A stretch of 64,000 nt of DNA from a virus. Where the stretch lies: positions 19,591 through 83,590 of IMG/VR virus record IMGVR_UViG_3300021185_001145. One strand, 5' to 3'. How positions within the stretch are numbered: position 1 is the stretch's first letter; every line of letters starts with the position of its first letter. Below, piece by piece: positions 1 through 8,277 of this stretch. The notes under the pieces are model-generated. The model was given only the letters and a program-made list of their open reading frames with translations. It was not told the origin of the DNA and made no database searches. Both the position numbers and the translations under genes were made by a program.

Positions 1-15
1 TACTGTTTCCACTAC

Positions 16-23
16 TATTTATA
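16..23 (-). promoter_or_regulatory. T4-type late promoter for a gene left of the window
   Basis: The minus strand reads TATAAATA, the exact T4 late-promoter motif recognised by the gp55 sigma-like factor. It lies just past the capsid-gene terminator, so it would start the next minus-strand unit outside the window. Function is inferred from the motif and position. Confidence 0.65.
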
Positions 24-28
24 CAAAC

Positions 29-57
29 AAAAAAAGGGAGCCCCGAAGGACTCCCTT
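29..57 (-). terminator. Intrinsic terminator of the major capsid gene
   Basis: Minus-strand RNA forms a 10-bp stem (34-43 with 48-57) closed by a UUCG tetraloop, with one G.U pair, followed by a run of U (35-29). C(UUCG)G hairpins are typical T4-type terminators. It sits 38 bp after the capsid stop codon. Confidence 0.88.
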
Positions 58-94
58 AAAGTTGGGTAGGTTAACCCTACTCTTGTAGTATCAA

Positions 95-1348
95 TTACAG
101 AATGTTTGCAACTGAGAAACCACGGTAGTAAGTGTTGACACGCTGTGTCAATGCACCTGCACCAGCAGTTGTACCTTGAGCGAATGGGTTCGCAACCATG
201 CCGTAGCGTGTTTTGAAACCAATCTTAGGCTGGAAGGTGTTCTCACCAACCGCACGAACCATTTGCAACGGCACGTATGGGCAGTAGAAGATACCAGCGT
301 CATATGCGCTGTCGCCTTTATAACCTACGACACAGAAATCGCCAGTTGCATATGGGTCAACATATACTTTTGTGCGACCGTTAAGTACACCAGCAAATGT
401 GTTGCCAGTTGTGTCTACTTGCAGGTTAGTGTTCAGTGCAGGGTTGTAATCCATGATACCTGCGGCTGCCAAAGCAGATGCAACATCAGAAGATACGATG
501 ATAAAGTTACCTTTACCTCTGCGTGTTTCACGGGCGATTACGTTTGCTTCACGCTCGATTTGGAACATCAGACCTTTGTAACGCTCAATAGACCAGCGAC
601 CATCAGCATCAGCGGCAACGTCAAACGCACCAGCAGTTGCACCAGGCTTGGCTGAACGATAGATAGTACGCATTACTTCGCGGTTGATTTCAGCAAGAAT
701 TTCGCCAGACAAGATGTTGGCAAGTTCTGTTTCAGCGTCAAGACCGTGTACTGCTTTCAGGTCCTGTGCAAGTTCAACAGTGTATTCTGCTTTCAACGCA
801 CGGGTTTTGGCTTCAACAGAAATCTTCTCTACTGAGAATTGCATTTCGTTGAAAGTTCCGCCACCAGAAGAACCGAGTGCTTCAGCCGCGGCTGTAGTCA
901 TACCAGTACCTGTAGTGTAACCGTTTGTATCTGGGTCAGCATCCATTGGACCTACAGTGTTAGCATGTGTGCCAGCACCAGAGAAGTCTGTGTCTGCTTC
1001 GTTGTAGAATGCTTCTGCGCCAGCGCCGTCTTTGGCACGCATTGCAAAGATAAGACCAGTAGGTGCAGTCATTGGCTGTACACCTGCAACGTCATATGCA
1101 ATCAACTGAGGCATAGAACGTCTTACCAATGAAATCAATACTGGGTCAAAGTTTTGTACGTTGCCAGTAGCGTTCAATGGAGCGGCTTCAAACAGACCCA
1201 TTTGCTCATTTTGCTCACGGATTGCTTTTTCTTGGTTTTCAAGAAGTACGGCTGTTACCGCTTTCTTGTATGGGTCCTGGATGGCAGGCGCATCGGCATG
1301 CTCCAGAATTGGTTCCCATTTTTTCTGGGATTCTTCAGAAAGATACAT
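95..1348 (-). CDS. 23: Major capsid protein gp23
   Basis: Precursor of the hexameric major head protein, 417 aa, shorter than T4 gp23 (521 aa) and in the size range I expect for marine T4-like phages. Residues 51-54 (GLFE) followed by AAPLN fit the L/I-x-E cleavage rule of the gp21 prohead protease, so the mature protein would begin near residue 55. An AAGGAG ribosome site stands before the ATG. Last gene of the head run 20-(67/68)-21-22-23; it has its own late promoter at 1422-1429 and a strong terminator at 29-57, consistent with high separate expression. Confidence 0.95.
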   Translation of the reverse strand: MYLSEESQKKWEPILEHADAPAIQDPYKKAVTAVLLENQEKAIREQNEQMGLFEAAPLNATGNVQNFDPVLISLVRRSMPQLIAYDVAGVQPMTAPTGLIFAMRAKDGAGAEAFYNEADTDFSGAGTHANTVGPMDADPDTNGYTTGTGMTTAAAEALGSSGGGTFNEMQFSVEKISVEAKTRALKAEYTVELAQDLKAVHGLDAETELANILSGEILAEINREVMRTIYRSAKPGATAGAFDVAADADGRWSIERYKGLMFQIEREANVIARETRRGKGNFIIVSSDVASALAAAGIMDYNPALNTNLQVDTTGNTFAGVLNGRTKVYVDPYATGDFCVVGYKGDSAYDAGIFYCPYVPLQMVRAVGENTFQPKIGFKTRYGMVANPFAQGTTAGAGALTQRVNTYYRGFSVANIL

Positions 1349-1421
1349 ATCTTTTCTCCTTAAAGTTATAGTTTAGTCAAACTGTTAATATAAACATTCA
1401 AAAATAACATATTCATATTAG

Positions 1422-1429
1422 TATTTATA
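1422..1429 (-). promoter_or_regulatory. Late promoter of gene 23
   Basis: Exact TATAAATA on the minus strand, 74 bp before the capsid start codon and just after the gp22 stop codon. Confidence 0.8.
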
Positions 1430-1434
1430 TGACA

Positions 1435-2541
1435 TTACTTTTTCATGCTTGAAAGTGTTCTAGCGTAAACACTCATGCTCTCGGATAGTGATTCCGCTTG
1501 CGGAGCATCCACACTGTCTTCTTTTTCTGCGCCAGTTGCCCTTACTTTAGGGAAATATGATTCCTTGATAGTTTCTAACTTCTCACGGTACTGGTCAATA
1601 GTCTCAAACTCTACGCCTTCAGCCAGAGCCTTCACTTTGTCTGCTTGTGTGTCGGTCAAACCAACAACTGCTTCTGTAAGTGCATTTTCTGCCTTGATTG
1701 CATCAAGTTCTTTCTTCATAGCAACGTTTTTCTCAAACTCTTCATTGAGTTTTGCTTCCAAGTCATCAGATTTAGTTGCGAGTTCGTCAACTAGGTCTGC
1801 TTTCTCTTCAGGAACGTCAATATAATTTTCTACGAAAAGATTTTTCAATCCATTCATAAATTCTTCAGCGATTTCTGTACGAATTCCACGCTCAATTGCA
1901 AGTGCGTTTTCTTTAACCCACTCTTCAACAACGTAATTCAGATAACCATCTACTTTTTCTGCAAGTTCGCCACGGGCTTCTTCCAGTTTAGCATCGTAAT
2001 CCGCTTGAGCGGCTTCGTTGATGGCGTCAAGTTGTTCTGCAACTTTCGCTTTAACAGCGGCTTCGAAAATCGTTTGCGCTTTTTCTTTAAATTCTTCTGA
2101 CAATTCAGCATCAGAACCAGAAAGAAGTGCATCAACGTCTTCTGCAACGTCAACAGTAAGTTCTACTTCTTCCTTCATCTTCTTCTCTTTGTCTTTTGAT
2201 GCGTAGAGTTTTTTACCTTCAGCGGCTTCTTCCTCTTCGTCATCATCATCATCGTCATCGTCACCATCTTCGTCATCGTCATCGTCTTCAGCGTCATCTT
2301 CTTCAGACTTAACGGACTTTTTGGCTTCGTCTAGTTCTTCAGTTGCATCTTCATCAGATACTTCTTCAGCAACTACTTCTTCTTCAGCAACCGCTTCTTC
2401 GGCAACTGTTTCTTCAGAAGTTTCAGCAACTACTTCTTCAGCCATATCTTCGGAATCCTGAACTGCTTCAAGGTCCTCTGAAATCGCTTCTTCAGTTTTT
2501 ACTTCTTCTTCATTGATTTGCTCTGCAAATTTCTTTAGCAT
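1435..2541 (-). CDS. 22: Prohead core scaffold protein gp22
   Basis: Main scaffold of the prohead inner core, expected to be degraded by gp21 after assembly. It is 368 aa against about 269 in T4. The first 110 residues are extremely acidic, with an almost pure Asp/Glu run near residues 82-106 encoded by an imperfect GAT/GAA trinucleotide repeat (about 2200-2300). The rest (about 130-330) is predicted helical and rich in Glu/Lys/Ala, as in known scaffolds. Identified from position between protease and capsid genes, composition and the short conserved basic tail. It has its own late promoter at 2579-2586. Confidence 0.85.
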   Translation of the reverse strand: MLKKFAEQINEEEVKTEEAISEDLEAVQDSEDMAEEVVAETSEETVAEEAVAEEEVVAEEVSDEDATEELDEAKKSVKSEEDDAEDDDDDEDGDDDDDDDDEEEEAAEGKKLYASKDKEKKMKEEVELTVDVAEDVDALLSGSDAELSEEFKEKAQTIFEAAVKAKVAEQLDAINEAAQADYDAKLEEARGELAEKVDGYLNYVVEEWVKENALAIERGIRTEIAEEFMNGLKNLFVENYIDVPEEKADLVDELATKSDDLEAKLNEEFEKNVAMKKELDAIKAENALTEAVVGLTDTQADKVKALAEGVEFETIDQYREKLETIKESYFPKVRATGAEKEDSVDAPQAESLSESMSVYARTLSSMKK

Positions 2542-2578
2542 GAGATTAATCTCCTTTTATGAAAGTTATTATCATATC

Positions 2579-2586
2579 TATTTATA
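2579..2586 (-). promoter_or_regulatory. Late promoter of gene 22
   Basis: Exact TATAAATA on the minus strand, 38 bp upstream of the gp22 start, in the short gap after gp21. Confidence 0.8.
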
Positions 2587-2590
2587 AACA

Positions 2591-3235
2591 CTACAATTTT
2601 TGAATGAAGTCAGAGAATAACCTTATCTTCACTTCTTCAAGTTGAAATGATGAAGCACGTTTAATTTGCTTTTCATATTCCCCGATGGTGTTCTCTTTCA
2701 ATACACCGTTATCCCAAATCCACTCTTTGCCTTCCATGATACCGTCAACAAATGCGTCTGGTGCAGACGGGTCTGCAACGATATCTGCGGCGGTGGCAAG
2801 ATAAAAATCTGATTGTACAACGTTAGTACCATTAGATTGTTTAAGTGAACCCATACCACGAGAAGATACTCCCAAACGGGCACCCTCTGCCATAAGGTTC
2901 TTCACGATTTTGCCCATTGGCGTATCTGTGATTTTCGCTTTACCCATGAAGTTGTCGCCGTCACGATAAAGTTCTTTAATCATATGAGATACACGGTCTA
3001 AATTGATAGTAGGACCATCTGGATGTCCTAGTTCACCGAATGCTCTGTTTTCAGTAATGTACGCATCAGTATAACGCTTCACTTCTTTTTCAAGAACGTC
3101 TGCTGGATAAACACGCCCATTTCTATTCTTTTTGTTTGCCTGCATAAAGACGCCAGAAATATAAAACTGCTTTTCGCCTGCAATTTCTTCAGTGATATAC
3201 TCTACGTCTTCAACTGTTTCTGTAATTAATTTCAT
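2591..3235 (-). CDS. 21: Prohead core protease gp21
   Basis: Serine protease (peptidase family U9/S80 type) that matures the capsid and destroys the core. 214 aa, like T4 gp21 (212). The catalytic motifs are visible: GELGHP with His71 and VSSRGMGS with Ser124/Ser125, corresponding to the T4 His and Ser residues. The start overlaps the stop of the preceding gene (ATGA), implying coupled translation. Confidence 0.93.
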   Translation of the reverse strand: MKLITETVEDVEYITEEIAGEKQFYISGVFMQANKKNRNGRVYPADVLEKEVKRYTDAYITENRAFGELGHPDGPTINLDRVSHMIKELYRDGDNFMGKAKITDTPMGKIVKNLMAEGARLGVSSRGMGSLKQSNGTNVVQSDFYLATAADIVADPSAPDAFVDGIMEGKEWIWDNGVLKENTIGEYEKQIKRASSFQLEEVKIRLFSDFIQKL

Positions 3236-3654
3236 TTGTTGAAGCCCCTTGTTGTTCTTTTCCTGTTAGTCAATTTGCGCTTAATCGCCGCTCTGCTACC
3301 TTTTGCTTTTCTTTTACGAGCCGCTTTCTTTTGAGCAATTTTTCTATTGCGTCTTTCAGAAGCAGACATGCGTACAACGCTTTGACTTCCATCACCTTTA
3401 GTTCTATATTTACTGTCTGTGGCAACTACTTTACGTCTTTGCACAACACCACCACGAATTCGATTAACACGCTTTATTCTTGCTTCATCAACCTCTTCAT
3501 CTTCATCATCAATCTCTTCAAGCATTTCGTTAGCAATTAACGTCTTAAATTCATTAAATAGTTCATCTACCTTACTATTTATAACGGATTCGAACACTTT
3601 ATTTGTTTCAAGTGCATCGCCGTTTTCAATTGCGTTAATTAACTCTTTGCTCAT
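3232..3654 (-). CDS. Basic prohead core protein, gp67/gp68 position
   Basis: About 140 aa. The N-terminal half is acidic and helical; the C-terminal half (from about residue 60) is strongly basic, with repeated Arg/Lys clusters suggesting nucleic acid or acidic scaffold binding. Its ATG overlaps the upstream stop (ATGA); an upstream in-frame ATG at 3669 is less likely. T4 genes 67 and 68, minor prohead core proteins, occupy this interval, so a core role is inferred from position, not from sequence match. Confidence 0.6.
   Translation of the reverse strand: MSKELINAIENGDALETNKVFESVINSKVDELFNEFKTLIANEMLEEIDDEDEEVDEARIKRVNRIRGGVVQRRKVVATDSKYRTKGDGSQSVVRMSASERRNRKIAQKKAARKRKAKGSRAAIKRKLTNRKRTTRGFNK
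3576..3583 (-). promoter_or_regulatory. Possible internal late promoter
   Basis: Exact TATAAATA on the minus strand inside the basic core-protein gene, about 340 bp before gp21. It may add transcription of gp21, or be chance in coding sequence. Confidence 0.35.
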
Positions 3655-4031
3655 TTTACTGCGCCCCATGAGAATTCAACTGCTTTTGCAAAGTTTGCTT
3701 TACTTTTGCCTAGCATATCTGTGAACTTCGTTTTATTTTTATCATTAAGGGCATCAATAACTTTTAATATTACGTTTGCAGTTTGCATATCAACTTTAAT
3801 AGACTTACCGTCTTTAAGTTTTACATCCATCGCCTGCTTCTTTTTTGAAATTGATTTAATCGTATCAATGGCATCTTCATCCATCATAAAGGTGTCTGCT
3901 TCTGAATCCAGTACATCCTCTACGTCAACGTTATCAATATCAAATTCAATATCTTTGTCCTGTAGACGGATGTGACCATCTTCAGATTCCGATATTTTTA
4001 ATGACTGTTTCAACTCCTTAAAGGTTTTCAT
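3651..4031 (-). CDS. Conserved prohead-region protein, gp68 position
   Basis: 126 aa, mixed charge, without recognisable catalytic motif. It starts MKTFKELKQSL and has an acidic middle (about 25-60) followed by a Lys-rich segment. Located between the small gp67-like gene and the basic core protein with an ATGA overlap, in the order found in marine T4-like phages between portal and protease. A minor core or head-vertex role is inferred from position only. Confidence 0.55.
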   Translation of the reverse strand: MKTFKELKQSLKISESEDGHIRLQDKDIEFDIDNVDVEDVLDSEADTFMMDEDAIDTIKSISKKKQAMDVKLKDGKSIKVDMQTANVILKVIDALNDKNKTKFTDMLGKSKANFAKAVEFSWGAVK

Positions 4032-4034
4032 TTT

Positions 4035-4202
4035 TTATTGTTCCTTTTCAGTTTCCACATTAAGCATAGATGATGCAATCTCTTTTTTCTTGGATTCGAT
4101 TTTCTCATATGCTTTTTTGGATAGCACCGAATTTACTGTATCTTGTAATGCCGATGCATCTGTCTGTTCTGCATTTTTAATAATGTCAATTGCTGTAGTC
4201 AT
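4035..4202 (-). CDS. Small prohead core protein, gp67 position
   Basis: 55-aa reading frame starting MTTAIDIIKNAEQ, abutting the gp20 stop codon and ending just before the next gene. The pattern (amphipathic N-terminus, then KKAYEKIESKKKEIA) resembles the short proteins that follow the portal gene in marine T4-like phages. T4 gp67 (80 aa), a core protein cut to internal peptides, holds the same place. Function is inferred from synteny. Confidence 0.6.
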   Translation of the reverse strand: MTTAIDIIKNAEQTDASALQDTVNSVLSKKAYEKIESKKKEIASSMLNVETEKEQ

Positions 4203-5687
4203 TTAAAAGTCCCCATCATCTGTTTCAATTTCACCGCTGTCAATCTCTTTTTTGATTTGAGCGTCTAGTTGTTCAATATCTTCATCAGTATATTTCAATA
4301 CGTCTTTCATCACTTGTTGGCGAGAGAAATACTTCCCAACATATTGGTCATACTCTGAAACAAGAGCAAGTCTCTCACGCATAATCTCTTGGTTCTTAAC
4401 TTCTGTAAAGTATGTATCTGCACGGAAATCATAGTAAATGCCATCTTTAACATTGTCCCACTCTTCTGGAGATATCACACCTTTCAGTATCAACTGCTTT
4501 CTTAGTAGGTCATCAAATAGATGTGTAAAACGAATTCTAATCTTTTTGATAAACTTATTAAATTTCAGTTCATCTCTTGTGACTTCATCGCCACCGCCAA
4601 ATGATACTGTATTCTCATTATCTAAACGAGATGATGGTACGTTCAATGACTTATAAAGTTTCTTCTGAAAATACTGAACATCATCCATTTCGCCGAGGTT
4701 TTGACCACCAGCAAGTGTATCTACTTCTGTACCCCTACCACCTTCACGGCGAGGCATCCAAAAATCTTCAAGCATTGACATGTGTTTTCTGTCACCGTCA
4801 ATCTCGCCTGTAGAAGCATTATATACAATCTTATTCTTATAACGTGCCATAATGTCACGCAAATATGCTTCTGCTTTACCCTTAGGTAAGTTACCAACAT
4901 CTACATAGAAAATGCGGCGCTCTGGCGCTCTTGATAGTCTGTAAATAACAACTGCATCTTCAACTGCACGGAGTTGATTTAATGGTTTGATTGCTTTGTG
5001 TAGATAAGAATATACAGTCTTACCACTAGTATCAAGCAAACCAGAAGTTACATATGAGATAGAATCCTTAGAAATCTTTACTCCGTTACCTGCACCCTCT
5101 AAACCATTTTCATTGAATACGAAATACTCTTCATACTCTTTATATGTATCTACGTTAGTTTCTTCGTCCTTTTCCTTGATAGGTCTACGGACTTTCTTAA
5201 TCTGTCTTGGGTCTATGTAACGTAATTCTTTCAAACCTGCTTGTGGTTCATTTACATCAATTACGTTATGATAGTGTAGACGACCATCAATATACCAACG
5301 CTTAAAAATGTCTGCGCCATTACTCCCAAAATCGAGAAGACGTAGAACATTCGAAAATTCTTCTGTAATGCGCTTTTTAACAGACGCACCATATTCTAAA
5401 TTGTCAGTAATTACCTCTACAGGTGCTTCAGTACCCTCTTGCACAACTGCTTCATTGACAATATCATCAATTGCAGTTTCACATTCAGGCGTACCTGCCA
5501 TGTCACGATAACGATTAATTAAATCAGTTTCGTTTTTAGAAGTACCTTCCAAATCAATATATTGACCGAAAACGCCACCTTCTGATACCTGAACAGCCCC
5601 ATCGTCATTTGTCGGGGGGACAAACGATGGAGTATCCTGATTTGCATCAGAAGCACGGTTAATTTCGAATCCGAATAACTTTGCCAT
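4203..5687 (-). CDS. 20: Portal vertex protein gp20
   Basis: 494 aa (T4 524). Forms the dodecameric DNA entry and exit ring, initiates prohead assembly and docks the terminase. Recognised by the typical gp20 path: the N-terminal TPECETAIDDIVNEAV segment, RAPERRIFYVDVGNLPKGKAE, and the C-terminal KFNKFIKKIRIRF and YTDEDIEQ. First gene of the head-core run with its own late promoter and upstream hairpin (5718-5750). Confidence 0.95.
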   Translation of the reverse strand: MAKLFGFEINRASDANQDTPSFVPPTNDDGAVQVSEGGVFGQYIDLEGTSKNETDLINRYRDMAGTPECETAIDDIVNEAVVQEGTEAPVEVITDNLEYGASVKKRITEEFSNVLRLLDFGSNGADIFKRWYIDGRLHYHNVIDVNEPQAGLKELRYIDPRQIKKVRRPIKEKDEETNVDTYKEYEEYFVFNENGLEGAGNGVKISKDSISYVTSGLLDTSGKTVYSYLHKAIKPLNQLRAVEDAVVIYRLSRAPERRIFYVDVGNLPKGKAEAYLRDIMARYKNKIVYNASTGEIDGDRKHMSMLEDFWMPRREGGRGTEVDTLAGGQNLGEMDDVQYFQKKLYKSLNVPSSRLDNENTVSFGGGDEVTRDELKFNKFIKKIRIRFTHLFDDLLRKQLILKGVISPEEWDNVKDGIYYDFRADTYFTEVKNQEIMRERLALVSEYDQYVGKYFSRQQVMKDVLKYTDEDIEQLDAQIKKEIDSGEIETDDGDF

Positions 5688-5717
5688 AAATAAAATTCCT
5701 ATCTAATTGTTCAAAAT

Positions 5718-5750
5718 GAGGGAGCCTATAATATATTTATAGACCCCCTC
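5718..5750 (-). terminator. Hairpin between gp19 and gp20, overlapping a late promoter
   Basis: Minus-strand RNA can form a 14-bp stem (5750-5737 with 5731-5718) around a 5-nt loop, with two G.U pairs that are mismatches on the other strand, so the hairpin belongs to minus-strand transcripts. No long U run follows, so it may stall or process RNA rather than terminate fully. The late motif of gp20 is written inside the stem and loop. Confidence 0.6.
5734..5741 (-). promoter_or_regulatory. Late promoter of gene 20
   Basis: Exact TATAAATA on the minus strand, 47 bp before the gp20 start, embedded in the hairpin at 5718-5750. Confidence 0.75.
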
Positions 5751-5757
5751 AGAACGA

Positions 5758-6279
5758 TTAGATGACCGCATTGCTTACATCAGTCCAGTAATCATACTGG
5801 AATGTGCATGTAAACTCTTCGATTGTGTCATTGGAATCCCAAGCAACATCAATTGGTGAGAGGTCTACTGGGAAGATACCAATAAATTGATACGTCTTCA
5901 GTACGTTTCCACCTTTGCCGAACTGCTTGATAGAACCTTCTGACTTCTGAAGAAGTGGTGAGGGTGTACCAATGTTCGCAATATGCGAGTTGATTGAGGA
6001 CATCCAACGCTCAAGACCGTTGCGTACTGCAAAGTCTTCATCGTTGATAATAGTTACAGTCCATTCAGCGAATGTTCTGTTACCTGCGATTTTCATTGTG
6101 CGACCGAAGTATGGTACCTCGATAACACCTAGTGTGTCTCCTGGCAACTGAGATGCTTTTGCCATGAAAGTGAATTTATCAGAACCACCAAATGGGTTTG
6201 TAATCTCACATTCAAACAGATTGCTTCTTGCGCCGCCACCGGTTAGTTCACTTCTGAACCCGTCAATTGTAAAAGCCAT
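5758..6279 (-). CDS. 19: Tail tube protein gp19
   Basis: 173 aa (T4 163). Polymerises as hexameric rings to form the inner tube inside the sheath. N-terminal FRSELTGGGARSNLFECEI and the KASQLPGDTLGVIEVPYFGR segment are characteristic of phage tube proteins. A good GGAG site precedes the ATG. It lies directly after gp18, as in T4. Confidence 0.94.
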   Translation of the reverse strand: MAFTIDGFRSELTGGGARSNLFECEITNPFGGSDKFTFMAKASQLPGDTLGVIEVPYFGRTMKIAGNRTFAEWTVTIINDEDFAVRNGLERWMSSINSHIANIGTPSPLLQKSEGSIKQFGKGGNVLKTYQFIGIFPVDLSPIDVAWDSNDTIEEFTCTFQYDYWTDVSNAVI

Positions 6280-6304
6280 GTTTTTTTCTCCTAGTTATCT
6301 GTTA

Positions 6305-8176
6305 TTAAAATTGACCTACAACTTCAGAGAAGTCTACGCCTGTTCTAACAGCAACAAAGTTCAACTGAATGAAGTTGATAGAGCGGGCTGGTTTGATGTA
6401 GATATCACCAATAAACTCGTTTCTGTCAATTACTTCACCAGTGTTGTTGCTTTCGTCACATACAACTCGGAAGTCATAAATGCCACGGCGACCTTGTACG
6501 TCACGCAAGAACGGTTCTACAAGATTGCGGAACTGTGAGCGGGTGAACTGGTCATTAAACTCAAACAATGAGTATTTAGCGGCAGTTGCGATTGCTTTTT
6601 CAAGCACGATGAACAAACGTCTTACGTTAATTCTATCGAATGCACTTGGTTTAGCAAGTAGTGTCTTGTCACCAAACAAGATTGTACCTTCGCCCGGGAA
6701 TGTAAGAATTGGGTTAACGCCATTCTTATAAAGTTCGTCACGGAAAGTTTTACTTGGAGACCATGCAGTTTTAACAACGTTCTTAATTTGACCGCGGTTA
6801 AATCCAGCAGGTGACCACCATGCATCTCTTTCGTCAGTAGAACGAACAACCAGACCAGCAACGTCACCGTTGAATGGTACCCAACGATATACATCGTTGT
6901 ACTTGTCGTACTGGTATTTCCAGTTACCATCTAGGAATGCATATGAAGATGAAGGCAGGCTGTCACGGAATTCAACAATATCTGTTGCTTCGCTACCAGC
7001 GTTGTTCACACAATCTGCAAATTCAGGTGATAGGAATGCAACACAATCAAGTCGTGCTTCACAAACTGCAATCAGGTGAAGAGCGATTGTTTGGTTAGCG
7101 TCTGCACCAAGAATAAGTGATACGTCTACTTCTTCTGCGTTTGCGAACATGTCATAACCAGCGATGATTTGAGCATCAGTTGCGGCAGAACCATCAGCAC
7201 CACCAGCAAGTGACCATGTAGATGGTACTGTAATTGGTGAAGAGTTATAGTCAACTGTATCTGCGGCGGCTGTATCCCAAGTGTTGGAACCCATTGCATG
7301 GTCTACCCAACGAACCCAGTTAGAACGTCTTGCGATTACTTGCTTGTATGCGTTAGTAGAACCGTCTGCATTCAAAGCACCTGGTGCTTTAGAAACGAAT
7401 GCGAACTTTTCAATAACTTCGCCTTTAGTTCCAGAAATTTCACCATCTTCGTCAATTACTGCGATGTGAATTTCATCATTAGATGCGCCACGCTTCTCTG
7501 CATATGGTGATGTACCTGGGGCACCATCAAATGATGTTGCATATTCCCATTCTGCTACAACGTCACCAGCGGTGACATCAACAGAAAATGCTGAGTTAAG
7601 TGTTGCACCTGCGTCTGTTACTGCGGTTACGATTTTAGTTTCACCAGCAGAGATGACAAGAGAACCTACGGATAGGAATTCATCGGCATCTGTTAGAGTG
7701 AGTGCAGTACCTACTGTGTCTACAGTCAGCGTTTGGCGGAATGCCGCGGCTGTTGCACAAACAGAAACTTTCAGTGAGTTACCAATCAGTCCGGCATGTT
7801 TTGCCACAAAATACTGATTTGCTACAACGTTCTGACCGCCTTCGAAATTTTGTTCCCAGTCTTCATCATTTTGAATAAGAACACCAGTACCTGCTGTTCC
7901 TGCATTAAGTTGACCTGTCTGTTCGACACGGACAACCTGAAGGCTGTTACCGTATGCTAAAAAGTTAGCACCAGTATAAAAATGCACCGCTGTATCATTG
8001 GTAGGTTTACCAAACATATTGGCAAGCGAATCCTCGTTTCCGAGCAACTTGCGTTCCATGATTGGACCCCAACCAAAATTGCCAGCAATACAACCACCAG
8101 TCGCCGCAACGGCTGGTACTACGGTAGTTAAGTCAATTTCTGTGACATTAACACCTGGACTTAGTTGAAATGGCAT
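6305..8176 (-). CDS. 18: Contractile tail sheath protein gp18
   Basis: 623 aa (T4 659). N-terminal LSPGVNVTEIDLTTVVP is the standard sheath start; the C-terminal part (about 430-620), with AWSPSKTF, LFGDKTL and NVRRLFIVLE, is the conserved sheath domain that binds tube and neighbours. The middle (about 130-300) is a variable surface insertion. Strong AAGGAG site. Upstream is a long-range stem-loop and a near-consensus late promoter. Confidence 0.95.
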   Translation of the reverse strand: MPFQLSPGVNVTEIDLTTVVPAVAATGGCIAGNFGWGPIMERKLLGNEDSLANMFGKPTNDTAVHFYTGANFLAYGNSLQVVRVEQTGQLNAGTAGTGVLIQNDEDWEQNFEGGQNVVANQYFVAKHAGLIGNSLKVSVCATAAAFRQTLTVDTVGTALTLTDADEFLSVGSLVISAGETKIVTAVTDAGATLNSAFSVDVTAGDVVAEWEYATSFDGAPGTSPYAEKRGASNDEIHIAVIDEDGEISGTKGEVIEKFAFVSKAPGALNADGSTNAYKQVIARRSNWVRWVDHAMGSNTWDTAAADTVDYNSSPITVPSTWSLAGGADGSAATDAQIIAGYDMFANAEEVDVSLILGADANQTIALHLIAVCEARLDCVAFLSPEFADCVNNAGSEATDIVEFRDSLPSSSYAFLDGNWKYQYDKYNDVYRWVPFNGDVAGLVVRSTDERDAWWSPAGFNRGQIKNVVKTAWSPSKTFRDELYKNGVNPILTFPGEGTILFGDKTLLAKPSAFDRINVRRLFIVLEKAIATAAKYSLFEFNDQFTRSQFRNLVEPFLRDVQGRRGIYDFRVVCDESNNTGEVIDRNEFIGDIYIKPARSINFIQLNFVAVRTGVDFSEVVGQF

Positions 8177-8211
8177 ATTTCATTCTCCTTTGTTTATAAA
8201 TCAATTTGTTA

Positions 8212-8267
8212 TGAAGAATATGGGTTAATCAAATTCTTTGTTTAACATTATTATTTAGTATTCTTCA
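8212..8267 (-). other. Long-loop inverted repeat before gp18
   Basis: A perfect 9-bp inverted repeat (8212-8220 and 8259-8267) encloses a 38-nt AT-rich loop and the late-promoter-like motif. It lies in the 101-bp gap between gp17 and gp18. Role unknown. Confidence 0.4.
8252..8259 (-). promoter_or_regulatory. Near-consensus late promoter of gene 18
   Basis: The minus strand reads ACTAAATA, keeping TAAATA of the late motif. It is 76 bp before the gp18 start. The same variant occurs before gp13 (12790-12797), supporting it as a real weaker form. Confidence 0.5.
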
Positions 8268-8277
8268 GTTTTATAGA

